Shown here: piece by piece, positions 51,385-59,686 of the stretch
How the letters are laid out: each line of letters begins with the position of its first letter
Numbering within the stretch: position 1 is the stretch's first letter
Assembly: GCF_903166545.1 (NCBI RefSeq)
Contig: NZ_CAESCH010000002.1
Location: 806,001 to 870,000 of the forward strand
Origin: Metabacillus schmidteae
GTDB lineage: Bacteria; Bacillota; Bacilli; Bacillales; Bacillaceae
DNA: 64,000 bases
Direction: 5' to 3'
Notes under the pieces: generated by a model
Databases searched by the model: none
The model's input: only the letters and a program-made list of their open reading frames with translations
Told to the model about the DNA's origin: nothing
Made by a program: the position numbers and the translations under genes

Positions 51385-52470
51385 ATGAATTTTGTGATTC
51401 AAAAAACAATTAAGCTCTTTGATCAAATTGATAAATATAAAGGACTCCACAATATTTTAGGAATTGGTGATCCTCATGTTGTGAAAATCCAAAATCAATG
51501 GGTGATGTTTGTTGGCGGTTTTCAAACAAATTTTAAAAATAATATATTTACTGCTACACTTCCGGTTGGGGAACCGTTAAGCAGTAATAATTGGAGAATC
51601 ACAACTTGTGAAAATAATGAAAATAAAGCAAAACCGCTCGGAGAAAACTCGCAAAAAGGAAGCTGGGACTATTATGGATTTCACACTCCATGCTATGTTT
51701 GTGGAATAGGGAAAGACGGTACAGAAATTGAGAGAGTTTACTATACTGGAAGAGCCTCTAATAAAGTGGTGGATAATCAAGCGCCGTATTCTATCGGAAT
51801 GTTTGAAAAAACGATGGATGGTTGGGTACGTCATCCGAATCCAATACTAACAGGTACAAAAGATTCTCCTAATGTCCTCGAACCTAAGATCAGATATATA
51901 GAAGGAAAGTGGAGAGCTTGGTATGTCACAACAAAGCAAGAGACCGGGAGAAGTGGGTACCCAAACTATACTATGATGTATGCCGAAAGTGACGATGGAA
52001 TAGATAACTGGTCTAAACCGATCCCATTGTTTTTGGAAGATGAAAATTTTTATGATGCTTCAGTACATAAATCAAACACATATGGCTATGAAATGGCTGT
52101 TTGCAGAAGTACCAATTTATATGGACGTTCTCCTTTTCCTATGCAGGGATTATGGTTATTAAAGGGAGATAAACCTAATGGAGATCGGGCGAATTGGTCT
52201 AAAACACCACAAATAATTCTTGATGCTAAAAAAGGTGAAAACTGGTACAAAAATGGAATCGGAAGTCCCTGTGGTCATTACGGGGAATCAGAAGATGACG
52301 AAAATACCTTATATATGTTTTTCACAGGATTACATAGCGAACGGAATTGGCTTCAAATAGCCAAAAATAATCTTAAAATGAAAAAGCTGCCTCCATTTCC
52401 ATCCCCGTTTTATTTTACAATCGGAAAAGTGGAATTAACCAAGATATCAGATTTAACGAGGAATCAATAA
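51385..52470 (+). CDS. Five-bladed beta-propeller protein (GH43/GH32-like fold), function unassigned
   Basis: 361 residues, no signal peptide. Repeated blades have patterns such as GDPHVVKIQNQWVMFVGG (about 29-46), EPKIRYIEGKWRAWYVTT (about 165-182) and YDASVHKSNTYGYEMAVCRS (about 223-242). GDPHV, LEPKIRY and YDASVHK could supply the acidic residues of a furanosidase-like site. Clan F/J glycosidases are the closest fold but no subfamily is recognised and substrate cannot be given. GAGGCGGG lies before ATG 51385. The next gene's leader promoter begins just after its stop. Confidence 0.6.
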   Translation: MNFVIQKTIKLFDQIDKYKGLHNILGIGDPHVVKIQNQWVMFVGGFQTNFKNNIFTATLPVGEPLSSNNWRITTCENNENKAKPLGENSQKGSWDYYGFHTPCYVCGIGKDGTEIERVYYTGRASNKVVDNQAPYSIGMFEKTMDGWVRHPNPILTGTKDSPNVLEPKIRYIEGKWRAWYVTTKQETGRSGYPNYTMMYAESDDGIDNWSKPIPLFLEDENFYDASVHKSNTYGYEMAVCRSTNLYGRSPFPMQGLWLLKGDKPNGDRANWSKTPQIILDAKKGENWYKNGIGSPCGHYGESEDDENTLYMFFTGLHSERNWLQIAKNNLKMKKLPPFPSPFYFTIGKVELTKISDLTRNQ

Positions 52471-52487
52471 AATGAAGGATTTTACTT

Positions 52488-52518
52488 TTGACTTTTTTGA
52501 GAAGAGATTTTATAATGA
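52488..52518 (+). promoter_or_regulatory. Promoter of the ABC-F leader transcript
   Basis: -35 TTGACT (52488-52493) and a perfect -10 TATAAT (52513-52518) with a longish 19-base spacer. The transcript would begin near 52525, just before the leader peptide's ribosome binding site. Confidence 0.65.
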
Positions 52519-52556
52519 TCACTGTACTTCAAAAAATAGGAGGATTATTAAAAAAT

Positions 52557-52601
52557 GACACATTCGATGAGACTACGATTCCCAACTTTGAACCAGTAAT
52601 T
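52557..52601 (+). CDS. Macrolide-sensing leader peptide identical to ErmDL
   Basis: 14 codons: MTHSMRLRFPTLNQ, then TAA. From memory this is the ErmD leader peptide, on which macrolide-bound ribosomes stall at the MRLR segment (a +x+ arrest motif). AGGAGG at 52540-52545 is 11 bases upstream. It lies between a promoter and attenuator hairpins 340 bases before an Msr-like ABC-F gene rather than an erm methylase. A longer open frame overlapping it in another phase is not coding. Confidence 0.9.
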
Positions 52602-52921
52602 GAATACGTTCAAAGGCTCTGTTCTGTGAACAGGGTAAACGGGATCAGTCTGTCCTTTTTTAATAATCTTCATTTCATATTTCACATGTGTTTTATACGA
52701 TCAGGTGATCATTCATCCTTTTGATAGTATGAAATGTGTTAATGATGAGAAAGGCGGATCGTTCTGCCTTTCTTTATTTATGCATGTAGCAACCTTCTTT
52801 TGTCATCAAAAAGGAAGGTTTATTGCTGATGCTCTCAGGTTATCTTTAACTTAAATAAGGATTGTTCTATATCCCTTTACCCTAAAATCACAGGCAGATT
52901 ACCTGTGATTTTTTATTTTTT
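52602..52921 (+). promoter_or_regulatory. Attenuator region between leader peptide and ABC-F gene
   Basis: 320 bases of alternating complementary segments: CTGTTC/GAACAG just after the leader; CATTTCATA (about 52671) with TATGAAATG (about 52728); a terminator GAAAGGC...GCCTTTC (52749-52772); AACCTTC/GAAGGTT (about 52790-52820); and a final terminator AATCACAGG (52886-52894) / CCTGTGATT (52902-52910) plus T-run directly before the ABC-F ribosome binding site. Ribosome stalling on the leader would be expected to change folding and allow readthrough. Confidence 0.75.
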
Positions 52922-52943
52922 AATAAAGTGGGGGAATAGAGAG

Positions 52944-54410
52944 ATGGAAAAAGTATGTCTTGAATTAGAAAATATAGAACTTTCATTTTTAGATCGATTG
53001 GTGTTACAAATCCCAAGGTTAGCTGTGCATCAGTTTGACCGTATCGGTATTGTTGGCAAGAATGGGGCAGGAAAAACTACACTGCTAAAATTGTTGAATG
53101 GTCAAATCAAGCCGGACAAAGGTCATATGAAGCAATATGCAAGCTTCGAGTATTTTGATCAATTATCACTTCCAGTTGAAAAAGATGTAGACTTTGAACT
53201 AATAGGAAAATTTTCAATCCCTAAAAGAGGAATTGAGCAATTTAGTGGTGGAGAGAAAACAAGGTTGAAATTAGCGCAACTATTTTCAACCTATCATGAA
53301 GGGTTGTTAATTGACGAACCAACAACACATCTTGATGAAGAAGGTAAACAATTTTTTATCGACGAACTGACCTATTATTATGGAGCACTTGTGCTTGTAA
53401 GTCATGATCGATATATTTTAAATAAACTTGTAACAAAAATTTGGGAAATTGAAGATGGATATGTGACAGAATACACAGGGAACTACTCAGACTACATTTC
53501 ACAAAAAGAACTGGAACGAAAACAACAACAAGAGCAACACGAGAACTATGTAAAGGAAAAAACAAGATTATTAAAGGCTGCGGATGAAAAAATGAAAAAG
53601 GCCGATAAAATAACACAAGCCAATGGGCATATATCGAAAAAGGAAACGAAAGCAAAAGCAAATAAAATGTTTATGACAAAGTCAAAAGACACGAGCCAAA
53701 AAGCGGTTCAGCGTGCAGCAAAAGCAATTGAACAGAGGGTTGAACAATTAAAAAGGTTTGAACCTCCAAAGATTGAACAACCTATTCGCTTTCATCAACC
53801 ACCAGCTCTTAGCATGCACAATAAATATCCGATTATGGGTGAACGGGTCACAATAAAAGCTGGAGAAAGGACACTTCTTCAGGAAGCCAGCTTCCAATTT
53901 TCGTTAGGACAAATTATTGTGATTAAAGGAAAAAATGGCTCAGGAAAAACCACTCTTTTACAACATATCTTAAAGCGGGGAGAGGGGATGGTGATTTCTC
54001 CTAAAGCGGTAATCGGTGTGTATGAGCAAATGGCCTATCAATTTAGTAAGAGTGAATCAGTACTAGAATATATGAAACAAAGAAGTGACTATGAAGAAAG
54101 TAAAATTCGGTCTGTCTTGCATTCTATGAATTTTTCTGGCAATGATTTGAAAAAGGATGTTCAACACTTAAGTGGTGGTGAAGCAATTCGACTTGAATTG
54201 TGTCAGTTATTTTTAGGAAGATATAATGTGCTGGTCTTAGATGAACCAACTAACTTTTTAGATGTTTATTGTATTGAAGCATTGGAGAGGTTTTTAAGAG
54301 CATATGAAGGTACGGTCATTCTTGTGTCACATGATCATGTGTTTACTGATCGAGTGGCGGATTGCGTTTACGAGATTGATGACCAGCAGTTAGTGTATAA
54401 AAAAAGCTAA
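52944..54410 (+). CDS. Msr-like ABC-F ribosomal protection protein
   Basis: 488 residues, the length of staphylococcal Msr(A). There are two ATP-binding cassettes and no membrane helices. Cassette 1: GKNGAGKTT Walker A, FSGGEKTRLK signature, LLIDEPTTHLD Walker B. Cassette 2: GKNGSGKTT, LSGGEAIRLE, LVLDEPTNFLD. The interdomain linker (about 185-275) is Lys/Glu-rich with a long helical hairpin, the part that reaches the peptidyl-transferase centre. The HNKYPIMGERVTIKAGERTLL stretch resembles Msr. It probably dislodges macrolides from the ribosome; macrolide induction is implied by the leader. The frame opens at 52905, but ATG 52944 behind GGGGGAA is the true start. Confidence 0.87.
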   Translation: MEKVCLELENIELSFLDRLVLQIPRLAVHQFDRIGIVGKNGAGKTTLLKLLNGQIKPDKGHMKQYASFEYFDQLSLPVEKDVDFELIGKFSIPKRGIEQFSGGEKTRLKLAQLFSTYHEGLLIDEPTTHLDEEGKQFFIDELTYYYGALVLVSHDRYILNKLVTKIWEIEDGYVTEYTGNYSDYISQKELERKQQQEQHENYVKEKTRLLKAADEKMKKADKITQANGHISKKETKAKANKMFMTKSKDTSQKAVQRAAKAIEQRVEQLKRFEPPKIEQPIRFHQPPALSMHNKYPIMGERVTIKAGERTLLQEASFQFSLGQIIVIKGKNGSGKTTLLQHILKRGEGMVISPKAVIGVYEQMAYQFSKSESVLEYMKQRSDYEESKIRSVLHSMNFSGNDLKKDVQHLSGGEAIRLELCQLFLGRYNVLVLDEPTNFLDVYCIEALERFLRAYEGTVILVSHDHVFTDRVADCVYEIDDQQLVYKKS

Positions 54411-54427
54411 TAAAATAAGAAAAAAAT

Positions 54428-54472
54428 CCAAAGCACCTATCTATTTTCTTATATGGGTAGGTGCTTATTCTT
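54428..54472 (+). terminator. Terminator after the ABC-F gene
   Basis: AAGCACCTA pairs with TAGGTGCTT around a long loop, followed by a T-rich segment. The rest of 54473-54692 shows only a possible -10 (TATAAT near 54576). Confidence 0.7.
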
Positions 54473-54692
54473 TGATACCTCATTTAGTCTATATTTCTTA
54501 GTTTATACAAAGATAGTCTGATTTTTATAGATTTATATCTGATAAGTGTAAGGAAACAGTCCTTAATAACCCTTTATAATGAAGAATATATCATAAAAGT
54601 CTTGAGTTTTTCTTAAAAAGATAGCGATTACATGAATAGGGATGAATCTTACTGACTATAAAACATGCTTTTATGAATATTAAGGGGGAATT

Positions 54693-55985
54693 ATGTTGAA
54701 AAGGTTTGCAGTGTGTGGTGTTAGTAATAGGGCTATAGATATGTTCATTAAGCCTATATTTAAAACATTCTCTGAAACTTGTCATTTGGTAGGGATGCTT
54801 GATTATGATGATAAGCGATTTGACGTATGTCGAAATTTAGTTCCAGAAACAATGGAGATCCCAACCTTTCATAATGGGGAATTCGAACAGATGATTACAG
54901 AAACACGACCAGATGTAATTATCGTTGCAAGTAGAGATGACACACATGTGGAATATATTGTAAAGGCTTTAGAGCACGATTTAGATGTTATTACTGAGAA
55001 ACCAATGGCAACAACAGCAGCAGATTGCCGAAAAATTATGGATGCAGAAGAAAAAAGTAAAGGAACCGTTACGGTTACCTTTAATTATAGATACAATCCA
55101 TATCATACGAAAATAAAAGAGATGATATTAGAAGGAAAGCTAGGGAAGATAACGTCCGTTGATTTAAACTGGTACATTGACACATACCATGGTTCAAGTT
55201 ATTTTCAACGATGGAACCGTCAAAGAGAACTATCAGGAGGACTTTCCATTCATAAAAGCTCACACCACTTTGATCTCGTTAATTGGTGGCTTGATCAGAA
55301 GCCTGTGGAAGTTTTTTCCTTCGGCGCCAGAAACTATTATGGTGAAGAAAGTCCATTTAATCCAAAGCAGGAAGATGGACGTCATTGCTTTACTTGTGAT
55401 GTAAGTCCAAATTGCTCTTATTACATGAGATGGAATACAAGAAGCAACAGTGCCAGTGTACAAGATGACCATATAAGCTCTGATATGAAACGCAAAAATG
55501 CTTACACAAATTATCGTACAGACCAATGCATCTTTGATTCAACGATTGAAATAGAAGATACGTACACAGCAACCGTTAAATATGACCAAGGAGCTTTACT
55601 AAGCTATTCAATTAATTTCTCGTTACCATATGAAGGCTATAGACTTGCGATAAACGGAACAAAGGGCAGAATTGAAACGATGGAATACCATGCTCCATCA
55701 AGAGTGCCATTTCCAACTCCTACTCAAGTTATTGATTATTATCCTCTCTTTGGAGCTAAGGAAACAATCCATGTCGTTGAACGTGCAGGTGGACATGGCG
55801 GAGGAGACCCAATCATGCAAGAGGACATCTTTTTAGGTGTGGACCCATTTCGTCCTTACAAGATTTTATCAGGAAGTAAAGATGGGGCATATGCAGTTAC
55901 GACAGGTGAAGCAGTTTGGAAATCAGTTAAACAAAATCGAGCTATTAAAGTAGATGATTTATTAGCATATCAATCGATGACATAA
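54693..55985 (+). CDS. Gfo/Idh/MocA-family oxidoreductase
   Basis: 430 residues. The Rossmann domain (about 1-125) starts RFAVCGVSNRA and contains ITEKPMATT (about 109-117), the conserved Lys-Pro of the family. The C-terminal sheet domain has the catalytic His region in SIHKSSHHFDLVNWW (about 191-205). Members oxidise sugars or related polyols with NAD(P), and some act as glycosidases (GH109). The substrate is unknown. AAGGGGG precedes either ATG 54693 or TTG 54696. It is monocistronic, followed by the IS-rich region. Confidence 0.85.
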   Translation: MLKRFAVCGVSNRAIDMFIKPIFKTFSETCHLVGMLDYDDKRFDVCRNLVPETMEIPTFHNGEFEQMITETRPDVIIVASRDDTHVEYIVKALEHDLDVITEKPMATTAADCRKIMDAEEKSKGTVTVTFNYRYNPYHTKIKEMILEGKLGKITSVDLNWYIDTYHGSSYFQRWNRQRELSGGLSIHKSSHHFDLVNWWLDQKPVEVFSFGARNYYGEESPFNPKQEDGRHCFTCDVSPNCSYYMRWNTRSNSASVQDDHISSDMKRKNAYTNYRTDQCIFDSTIEIEDTYTATVKYDQGALLSYSINFSLPYEGYRLAINGTKGRIETMEYHAPSRVPFPTPTQVIDYYPLFGAKETIHVVERAGGHGGGDPIMQEDIFLGVDPFRPYKILSGSKDGAYAVTTGEAVWKSVKQNRAIKVDDLLAYQSMT

Positions 55986-55999
55986 TTTGAAGAAACAAA

Positions 56000-56060
56000 A
56001 CTCCGTTAAAGGTTAGATGATTAGGATAAAATCTGAACGATCTTTAGGGGAGTCTTTGTC
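56000..56060 (+). terminator. Weak terminator-like inverted repeat after the oxidoreductase gene
   Basis: ACTCC-TTAAAG and CTTTA-GGGAGT pair around a long loop, followed by CTTTGTCTTT. The T-tract is poor. Confidence 0.4.
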
Positions 56061-56066
56061 TTTATA

Positions 56067-56176
56067 AAAGGCTGTTTTCGCATACTTTGTTGTTTTTAAT
56101 GCAGTTAAAGGTGGAGATTAGTTCGTTCCATTGCGCTCCAGAAACTCGCTTTCCGCGGGGAGGAAGCTGAGCCTCC
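56067..56176 (-). repeat. MITE-like repeat copy D, left part (interrupted)
   Basis: The outer end AAAGGCTGTTTTCGCA begins near 56067. Then come ATTAGTTCGTTCCATTGCGC and CTCGCTTTCCGCGGGGAGG, the reverse complement of copy A's right half. Similarity stops abruptly after GCTGAGCCTCC at 56176, where IS sequence begins; the matching half resumes at 57951. Confidence 0.8.
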
Positions 56177-56200
56177 CTCTAGAAATGTTGGAATATCAAC

Positions 56201-56547
56201 CTTTAAAGCCACTTTCCTGGCTAATAAAATTTTTTTATCCTTAATTATTTAATAAGATTTTCTAAATGTTCAAGAATCTGTAAGGGGAAGCTTACGCTTC
56301 GCTAGAGCTAATTGGAAATCATTAACTCTAAAGTGCTTATATGATGCACATTGGATCTCTGCGAATCTTATGATGACGAACCCTCCCATGTCTCTTGGCG
56401 TCTAGCGCATACATTCCTTCGTTTGGTCTATTCATAAGGCAGAGGCTGGCGATGCTCCTCGAGGGACTCTTGGTCTAATGGCTCATATTGTGCCGGCTTC
56501 TCCGTGTCATCCTCTTGTTTAGATTTCACAAACTACTAAGAAGTAGC
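56201..56547 (-). ncRNA. Candidate bridge RNA region of the IS1111-group element
   Basis: This noncoding stretch lies between the transposase stop and the near-terminal repeat. It is less AT-rich than its surroundings and has local stems such as GAAGC-TTAC-GCTTC near 56286. IS1111-group elements are known to encode their bridge RNA on this side of the recombinase. No RNA boundary can be set from the sequence. Confidence 0.45.
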
Positions 56548-57825
56548 TCAAGCTGCCTCTTGGAGGCAATGGAGGTCTCTTATCATAAGACTTGCATTAA
56601 AGTGCACACGTTTCACACACAAAGCGTGTAGAATTTTAAGTAACTTCCCACATAATACAACCATGGCTTCTTTCTTCTTCAGCGGATTAACAGTACGAGT
56701 TGTGTAGTATTGGTAAAGGGATTTAAATGCTATGTTATGTTGAATCAAAGGAAGAATAACTCTGTATAATATAGCTCTGAGTTTTCTGCTACCCCTTTTT
56801 GAGATTTTCTTTTGACCTTTATGTTTGCCTGAAGAGTTTTCCCTAAGTGTGAGTCCCGCTAATTTAATTAGTTGGCGTGGATGCTCATAATGGCTAAGGG
56901 AACCAATCTCAGAGAGTAATTCAACTGCTGTATTTTCACCTAAACCAGGAATAGATAAGATATACTCGTAGTCTGTCAATTGCTGTGCGAGTTCAGATAA
57001 TCTTGAAGATAAAACTTCTAGTTGTTTTGAAAGAGCCTTGAATTGAGAAAGCAATGTTTTTATCTCAAATCGTCCCATTTCTAATCCCTCTGTAAGTCCG
57101 ATGGACTTGGTGGCTAGCATTTTTAACTTTTGAATCTTAGAAAAAGAAAGACATTGTAGTCCTTCTACATTTTTGTATAGCTGAATCAGTTCTTTATCAC
57201 TTTTACCATCAAAATCGATTGGTAATGGTGTCATTTCAAGCACAGCGCAAGCGTTCTTCCCAAAACTTTTGAATATGTGCTGAAACTCAGGGAAATAAAG
57301 ATCTGTCCAACGTATCATGCGGTTTTTAATAGATGTAATATCTTCTTGTAATTTAGACCGAAGGCTCGCTCCGTTTCGAAGTTCTGCTTCTACTCCAGTT
57401 AGTATTCGAGAATAAGTGAACCGTCCGTCACGTATTAAGCTAGCGATAACACGAGCGTCTTTTTGGTCGTTTTTGGTTTGAAGGTTATCATCTAATTCTT
57501 TCGTTCTATTGCCGTGCATAGGATTTACCAAGACAAATCGAATTTGCTGATCAACCAGATATGCAGCTAAGTTCATCCAATAGTGCCCAGTGGGTTCAAA
57601 TCCAACTATAACCTCTGATTTTTGATGGAGAGATTGTAGAGACTTGATTCTTTTAACCAGCTGTTCAAAACCGGCATCTGATTGAAAGAACGGAAATGAT
57701 TTCTCTAACACACGGCCACGATCGTCCATTGCACATGCAAAGTGTTTCTGCTTGGCAATATCGATTCCAATGACCAAAGTAGTTTCAGAAACTTGATTAA
57801 TTTTGTGATTGGTATTACTATTCAT
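56548..57825 (-). CDS. IS110-family (IS1111 group) DEDD transposase/recombinase
   Basis: About 425 residues. The N-terminal RuvC-like DEDD domain has Asp in GIDIAKQKH, Glu in FEPTGHYW and the Asp pair in KNDQKDARVIASLI. The C-terminal Transposase_20 domain starts YILSIPGLGENTAVELLSEIG (about 292) and has the serine region LAGLTLRENSSGKHKG (about 322). Such enzymes recombine DNA guided by a bridge RNA. AGGAGG before two adjacent ATGs favours the second, at 57825. It is intact, so the element may be active. Confidence 0.92.
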   Translation of the reverse strand: MNSNTNHKINQVSETTLVIGIDIAKQKHFACAMDDRGRVLEKSFPFFQSDAGFEQLVKRIKSLQSLHQKSEVIVGFEPTGHYWMNLAAYLVDQQIRFVLVNPMHGNRTKELDDNLQTKNDQKDARVIASLIRDGRFTYSRILTGVEAELRNGASLRSKLQEDITSIKNRMIRWTDLYFPEFQHIFKSFGKNACAVLEMTPLPIDFDGKSDKELIQLYKNVEGLQCLSFSKIQKLKMLATKSIGLTEGLEMGRFEIKTLLSQFKALSKQLEVLSSRLSELAQQLTDYEYILSIPGLGENTAVELLSEIGSLSHYEHPRQLIKLAGLTLRENSSGKHKGQKKISKRGSRKLRAILYRVILPLIQHNIAFKSLYQYYTTRTVNPLKKKEAMVVLCGKLLKILHALCVKRVHFNASLMIRDLHCLQEAA

Positions 57826-57950
57826 CATATGTCCTCCTGTATGGTGATTGAGTTTCGATTGGGAAGTTGATACTCAAGCATCTTACAAGAGGACTTTTTA
57901 TTTTGCAAGAACCCTTTAGGATTATAAACAGGAATGCTCCTCGTCTTCGC

Positions 57951-58017
57951 CTCCGGGGTCTCAGCCTTTCCTCTACTTCCCGCAGGAGTCGAGTGTCTTC
58001 CGATCCATTCCACTACC
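57951..58017 (-). repeat. MITE-like repeat copy D, central-right part
   Basis: From TCGTCTTCGCC, through GGGGTCTCAGCC, to CGAGTGTCTTCCGATCCATTCC, the reverse complement of the left half of copies A and C. It lies directly after the IS1111-group element. Confidence 0.8.
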
Positions 58018-58141
58018 ATGAAAATAAACTTCTGTAATTTATAAAAAAAGGCAATACTTAATAAAACGCAGCTCATTCATTTTTTAAATAAGGAGAGTGC
58101 GTCTAATCCGTTGATCTACTGTAGAAAATGGACTGGATTGA

Positions 58142-59365
58142 TTAAGATGCTTCAGATTCTTGTAATGTAACTGTGTAGCCTAGACTTTCGAGTCTCCGCA
58201 GGGAATGTCGTACAATGGATTGCTCTCTCTGCTTATCAAAGTAGTCTTCGCCTAAGTCTACATACATTTCTTTACGAGTTAAGAGGTAATAAGCTATTCT
58301 CAATATGGCATGAGCCACAACTATTCCTGCTCGTTTTCTGCCTTTTCGTGAAGCTGTACGTCTATACAGTTCACCGAGATAGTTTTTAGATCTTCTTACT
58401 GAATGAGCTGCTTCTGTTAATGCTGACCTTAAATACTTATTTCCTTTTTTAGTTTTGGCTGATTTCCTTTTTCCAGCACTTTCATTTTGTCCAGGAACTA
58501 AGCCTGCCCAGGAACACATATGAGCTGCACTTGGAAATTGTTTCTTAACATCAGTCCCTATTTCTGATAATATTTGTTCAGCCATTCTTGTAGCTATACC
58601 AGGAATAGAGTCTAGTCGTTCGACATCTTCCTGATGTGAACTTACTCTTACAGCTACTTCTTTATCTAACATATCGATTTGCTCAGTCAAAAAATCAATA
58701 TGCTTTAAAATGGTTTTCAACATAAGACGTTGGTGCGAATTGATATATCCTCTAAGTGCGAGCTCCAATTCATCTTTCTTCTTTTTCATTGTACGTCGAG
58801 CGAAGTTTGCTAGTTTTTCAGGATCGTCTTCACCATCGGCAATAGCGTTAAGCATATCCCGAGCTGAAACACCCATAACATCTGAAACCACAGAGCCTAG
58901 CTTAATGTTTGCACCCTCTAACACCTTTTGTATGCGATTATGTTGTCTAGCACGTTCTTCAATGATACTCCGACGATACCGAACCAGTTCACGGAGTTCC
59001 CGTTGGTTCCGATCTGGAATGTAACTGGCTTTTAAAAGTCCATGACGAAGAAGTTTTGCAATCCATTCTGCATCTTTGACATCTGTTTTACGTCCTGGAA
59101 CTGCCTTCATATGTTGGGCATTGACAACCAAAAACTCAATATCTTCAGCCTCTAGTAAATTCACAATTGGTTTCCAGTAAACACTCGTGCTCTCCATAGC
59201 AACATGGGTACAATTATGCTGTTTAATCCAGTCAACCAACTGTAATAGAAATACAGTTTTAGTAGAAAACGTTTGAATCTCCTTTCCTTCTGGTGTCATA
59301 ATACATGCAGTAATATTGTCCTTGTGAACATCCATACCACATGCTTTTTCAATGACTACATCCAT
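58142..59365 (-). CDS. IS110-family DEDD transposase/recombinase
   Basis: 407 residues. The DEDD domain has Asp in GMDVHKDNI, Glu in MESTSVYWK and Asp residues in RKTDVKDAEWIAKLL. The Transposase_20 domain starts LDSIPGIATRMAEQILSEIG (about 257), with the serine region WAGLVPGQNESAGKRKS (about 294). It is clearly different from the neighbouring IS1111-type enzyme. The start is ATG 59365 after AAAGGATG; an in-frame start at 59416 adds an unlikely 17-residue extension. Long noncoding DNA on the 5' side suggests the IS110 subgroup with a 5' bridge RNA. Confidence 0.92.
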   Translation of the reverse strand: MDVVIEKACGMDVHKDNITACIMTPEGKEIQTFSTKTVFLLQLVDWIKQHNCTHVAMESTSVYWKPIVNLLEAEDIEFLVVNAQHMKAVPGRKTDVKDAEWIAKLLRHGLLKASYIPDRNQRELRELVRYRRSIIEERARQHNRIQKVLEGANIKLGSVVSDVMGVSARDMLNAIADGEDDPEKLANFARRTMKKKKDELELALRGYINSHQRLMLKTILKHIDFLTEQIDMLDKEVAVRVSSHQEDVERLDSIPGIATRMAEQILSEIGTDVKKQFPSAAHMCSWAGLVPGQNESAGKRKSAKTKKGNKYLRSALTEAAHSVRRSKNYLGELYRRTASRKGRKRAGIVVAHAILRIAYYLLTRKEMYVDLGEDYFDKQREQSIVRHSLRRLESLGYTVTLQESEAS

Positions 59366-59625
59366 AAAAAACATCCTTTCTACGGCACAAATAATTATTG
59401 GAGGCTGGTGCAGCAACCAGAATGGGATTAATCTACCATGTGTGCTTCCCGTAAAGGAGCGACAGTCAGTGGTGCACCGTGGTCGTTGGAGTCAGACTAT
59501 AGAATGGGCTCTCACGCACCATAGTTTATCGACCTTCCTCTCCCAGCCGTAGAAACAGTATTGACGGTTTATAATCATTTTCATTCTCTGTGGTGAAGCG
59601 CTGATTTTTGCGCTTCATGGATGGC
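59366..59625 (-). ncRNA. Candidate bridge RNA region of the IS110 element
   Basis: About 260 noncoding bases upstream of the transposase on its strand. They contain GGTGC (59471-59475) and GCACC (59516-59520) closing a 40-base internal loop, as expected of bridge-RNA guide loops, and a strong hairpin GAAGCGC / GCGCTTC near 59595-59617. IS110-subgroup elements such as IS621 encode the bridge RNA here. Exact ends and guide bases were not resolved. Confidence 0.55.
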
Positions 59626-59632
59626 TATAGAG

Positions 59633-59677
59633 TAAAAATAGTAATTTAAAAGCAACAATCACTGCGAAAACAGCCTT
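59633..59677 (-). repeat. MITE-like repeat copy D, right outer end
   Basis: TAAAAATAGT followed by AGCAACAATC-ACTGCGAAAACAGCCTT is the reverse complement of the outer end seen at 16987 and 56067. It fits as the far end of the MITE copy that now contains both IS elements. Confidence 0.6.
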
Positions 59678-59686
59678 GCAAAATAA

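Larger units (their letters stand above)
56177..57950 (-). mobile_element. IS110-family element of the IS1111 group inserted in the MITE copy
   Basis: About 1.77 kb lie between the two halves of a MITE. Rejoining GCTGAGCCTCC (ending 56176) with TCGTCTTCGCC (from 57951) restores the uninterrupted sequence seen in other copies. Near-terminal inverted repeats GAATATCAAC (56191-56200) and GTTGATACTC (57866-57875) pair at 9 of 10 positions, a feature of the IS1111 group. The element carries one transposase gene and a noncoding stretch of about 350 bases after it. Confidence 0.8.
58018..59632 (-). mobile_element. Second IS110-family element, approximate limits
   Basis: It carries the transposase at 58142-59365 and about 265 bases of upstream noncoding DNA. 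Its limits are inferred: MITE-like sequence stops near 58017, and MITE-arm-like sequence (TAAAAATAGT and the outer end in reverse) resumes near 59633. Elements of this group lack terminal repeats, so the ends could be off by tens of bases. 58018-58141 may partly be degenerate MITE arm. Confidence 0.6.

Noticed and set aside
52488..52724. 78-codon frame covering the region before the ABC-F gene
   Set aside because: It has no ribosome binding site and overlaps, in another phase, the leader peptide that has one and matches ErmDL exactly.
54591..54785. Minus-strand frame overlapping the oxidoreductase start
   Set aside because: It is antisense to a well-supported gene and shows no start signals.
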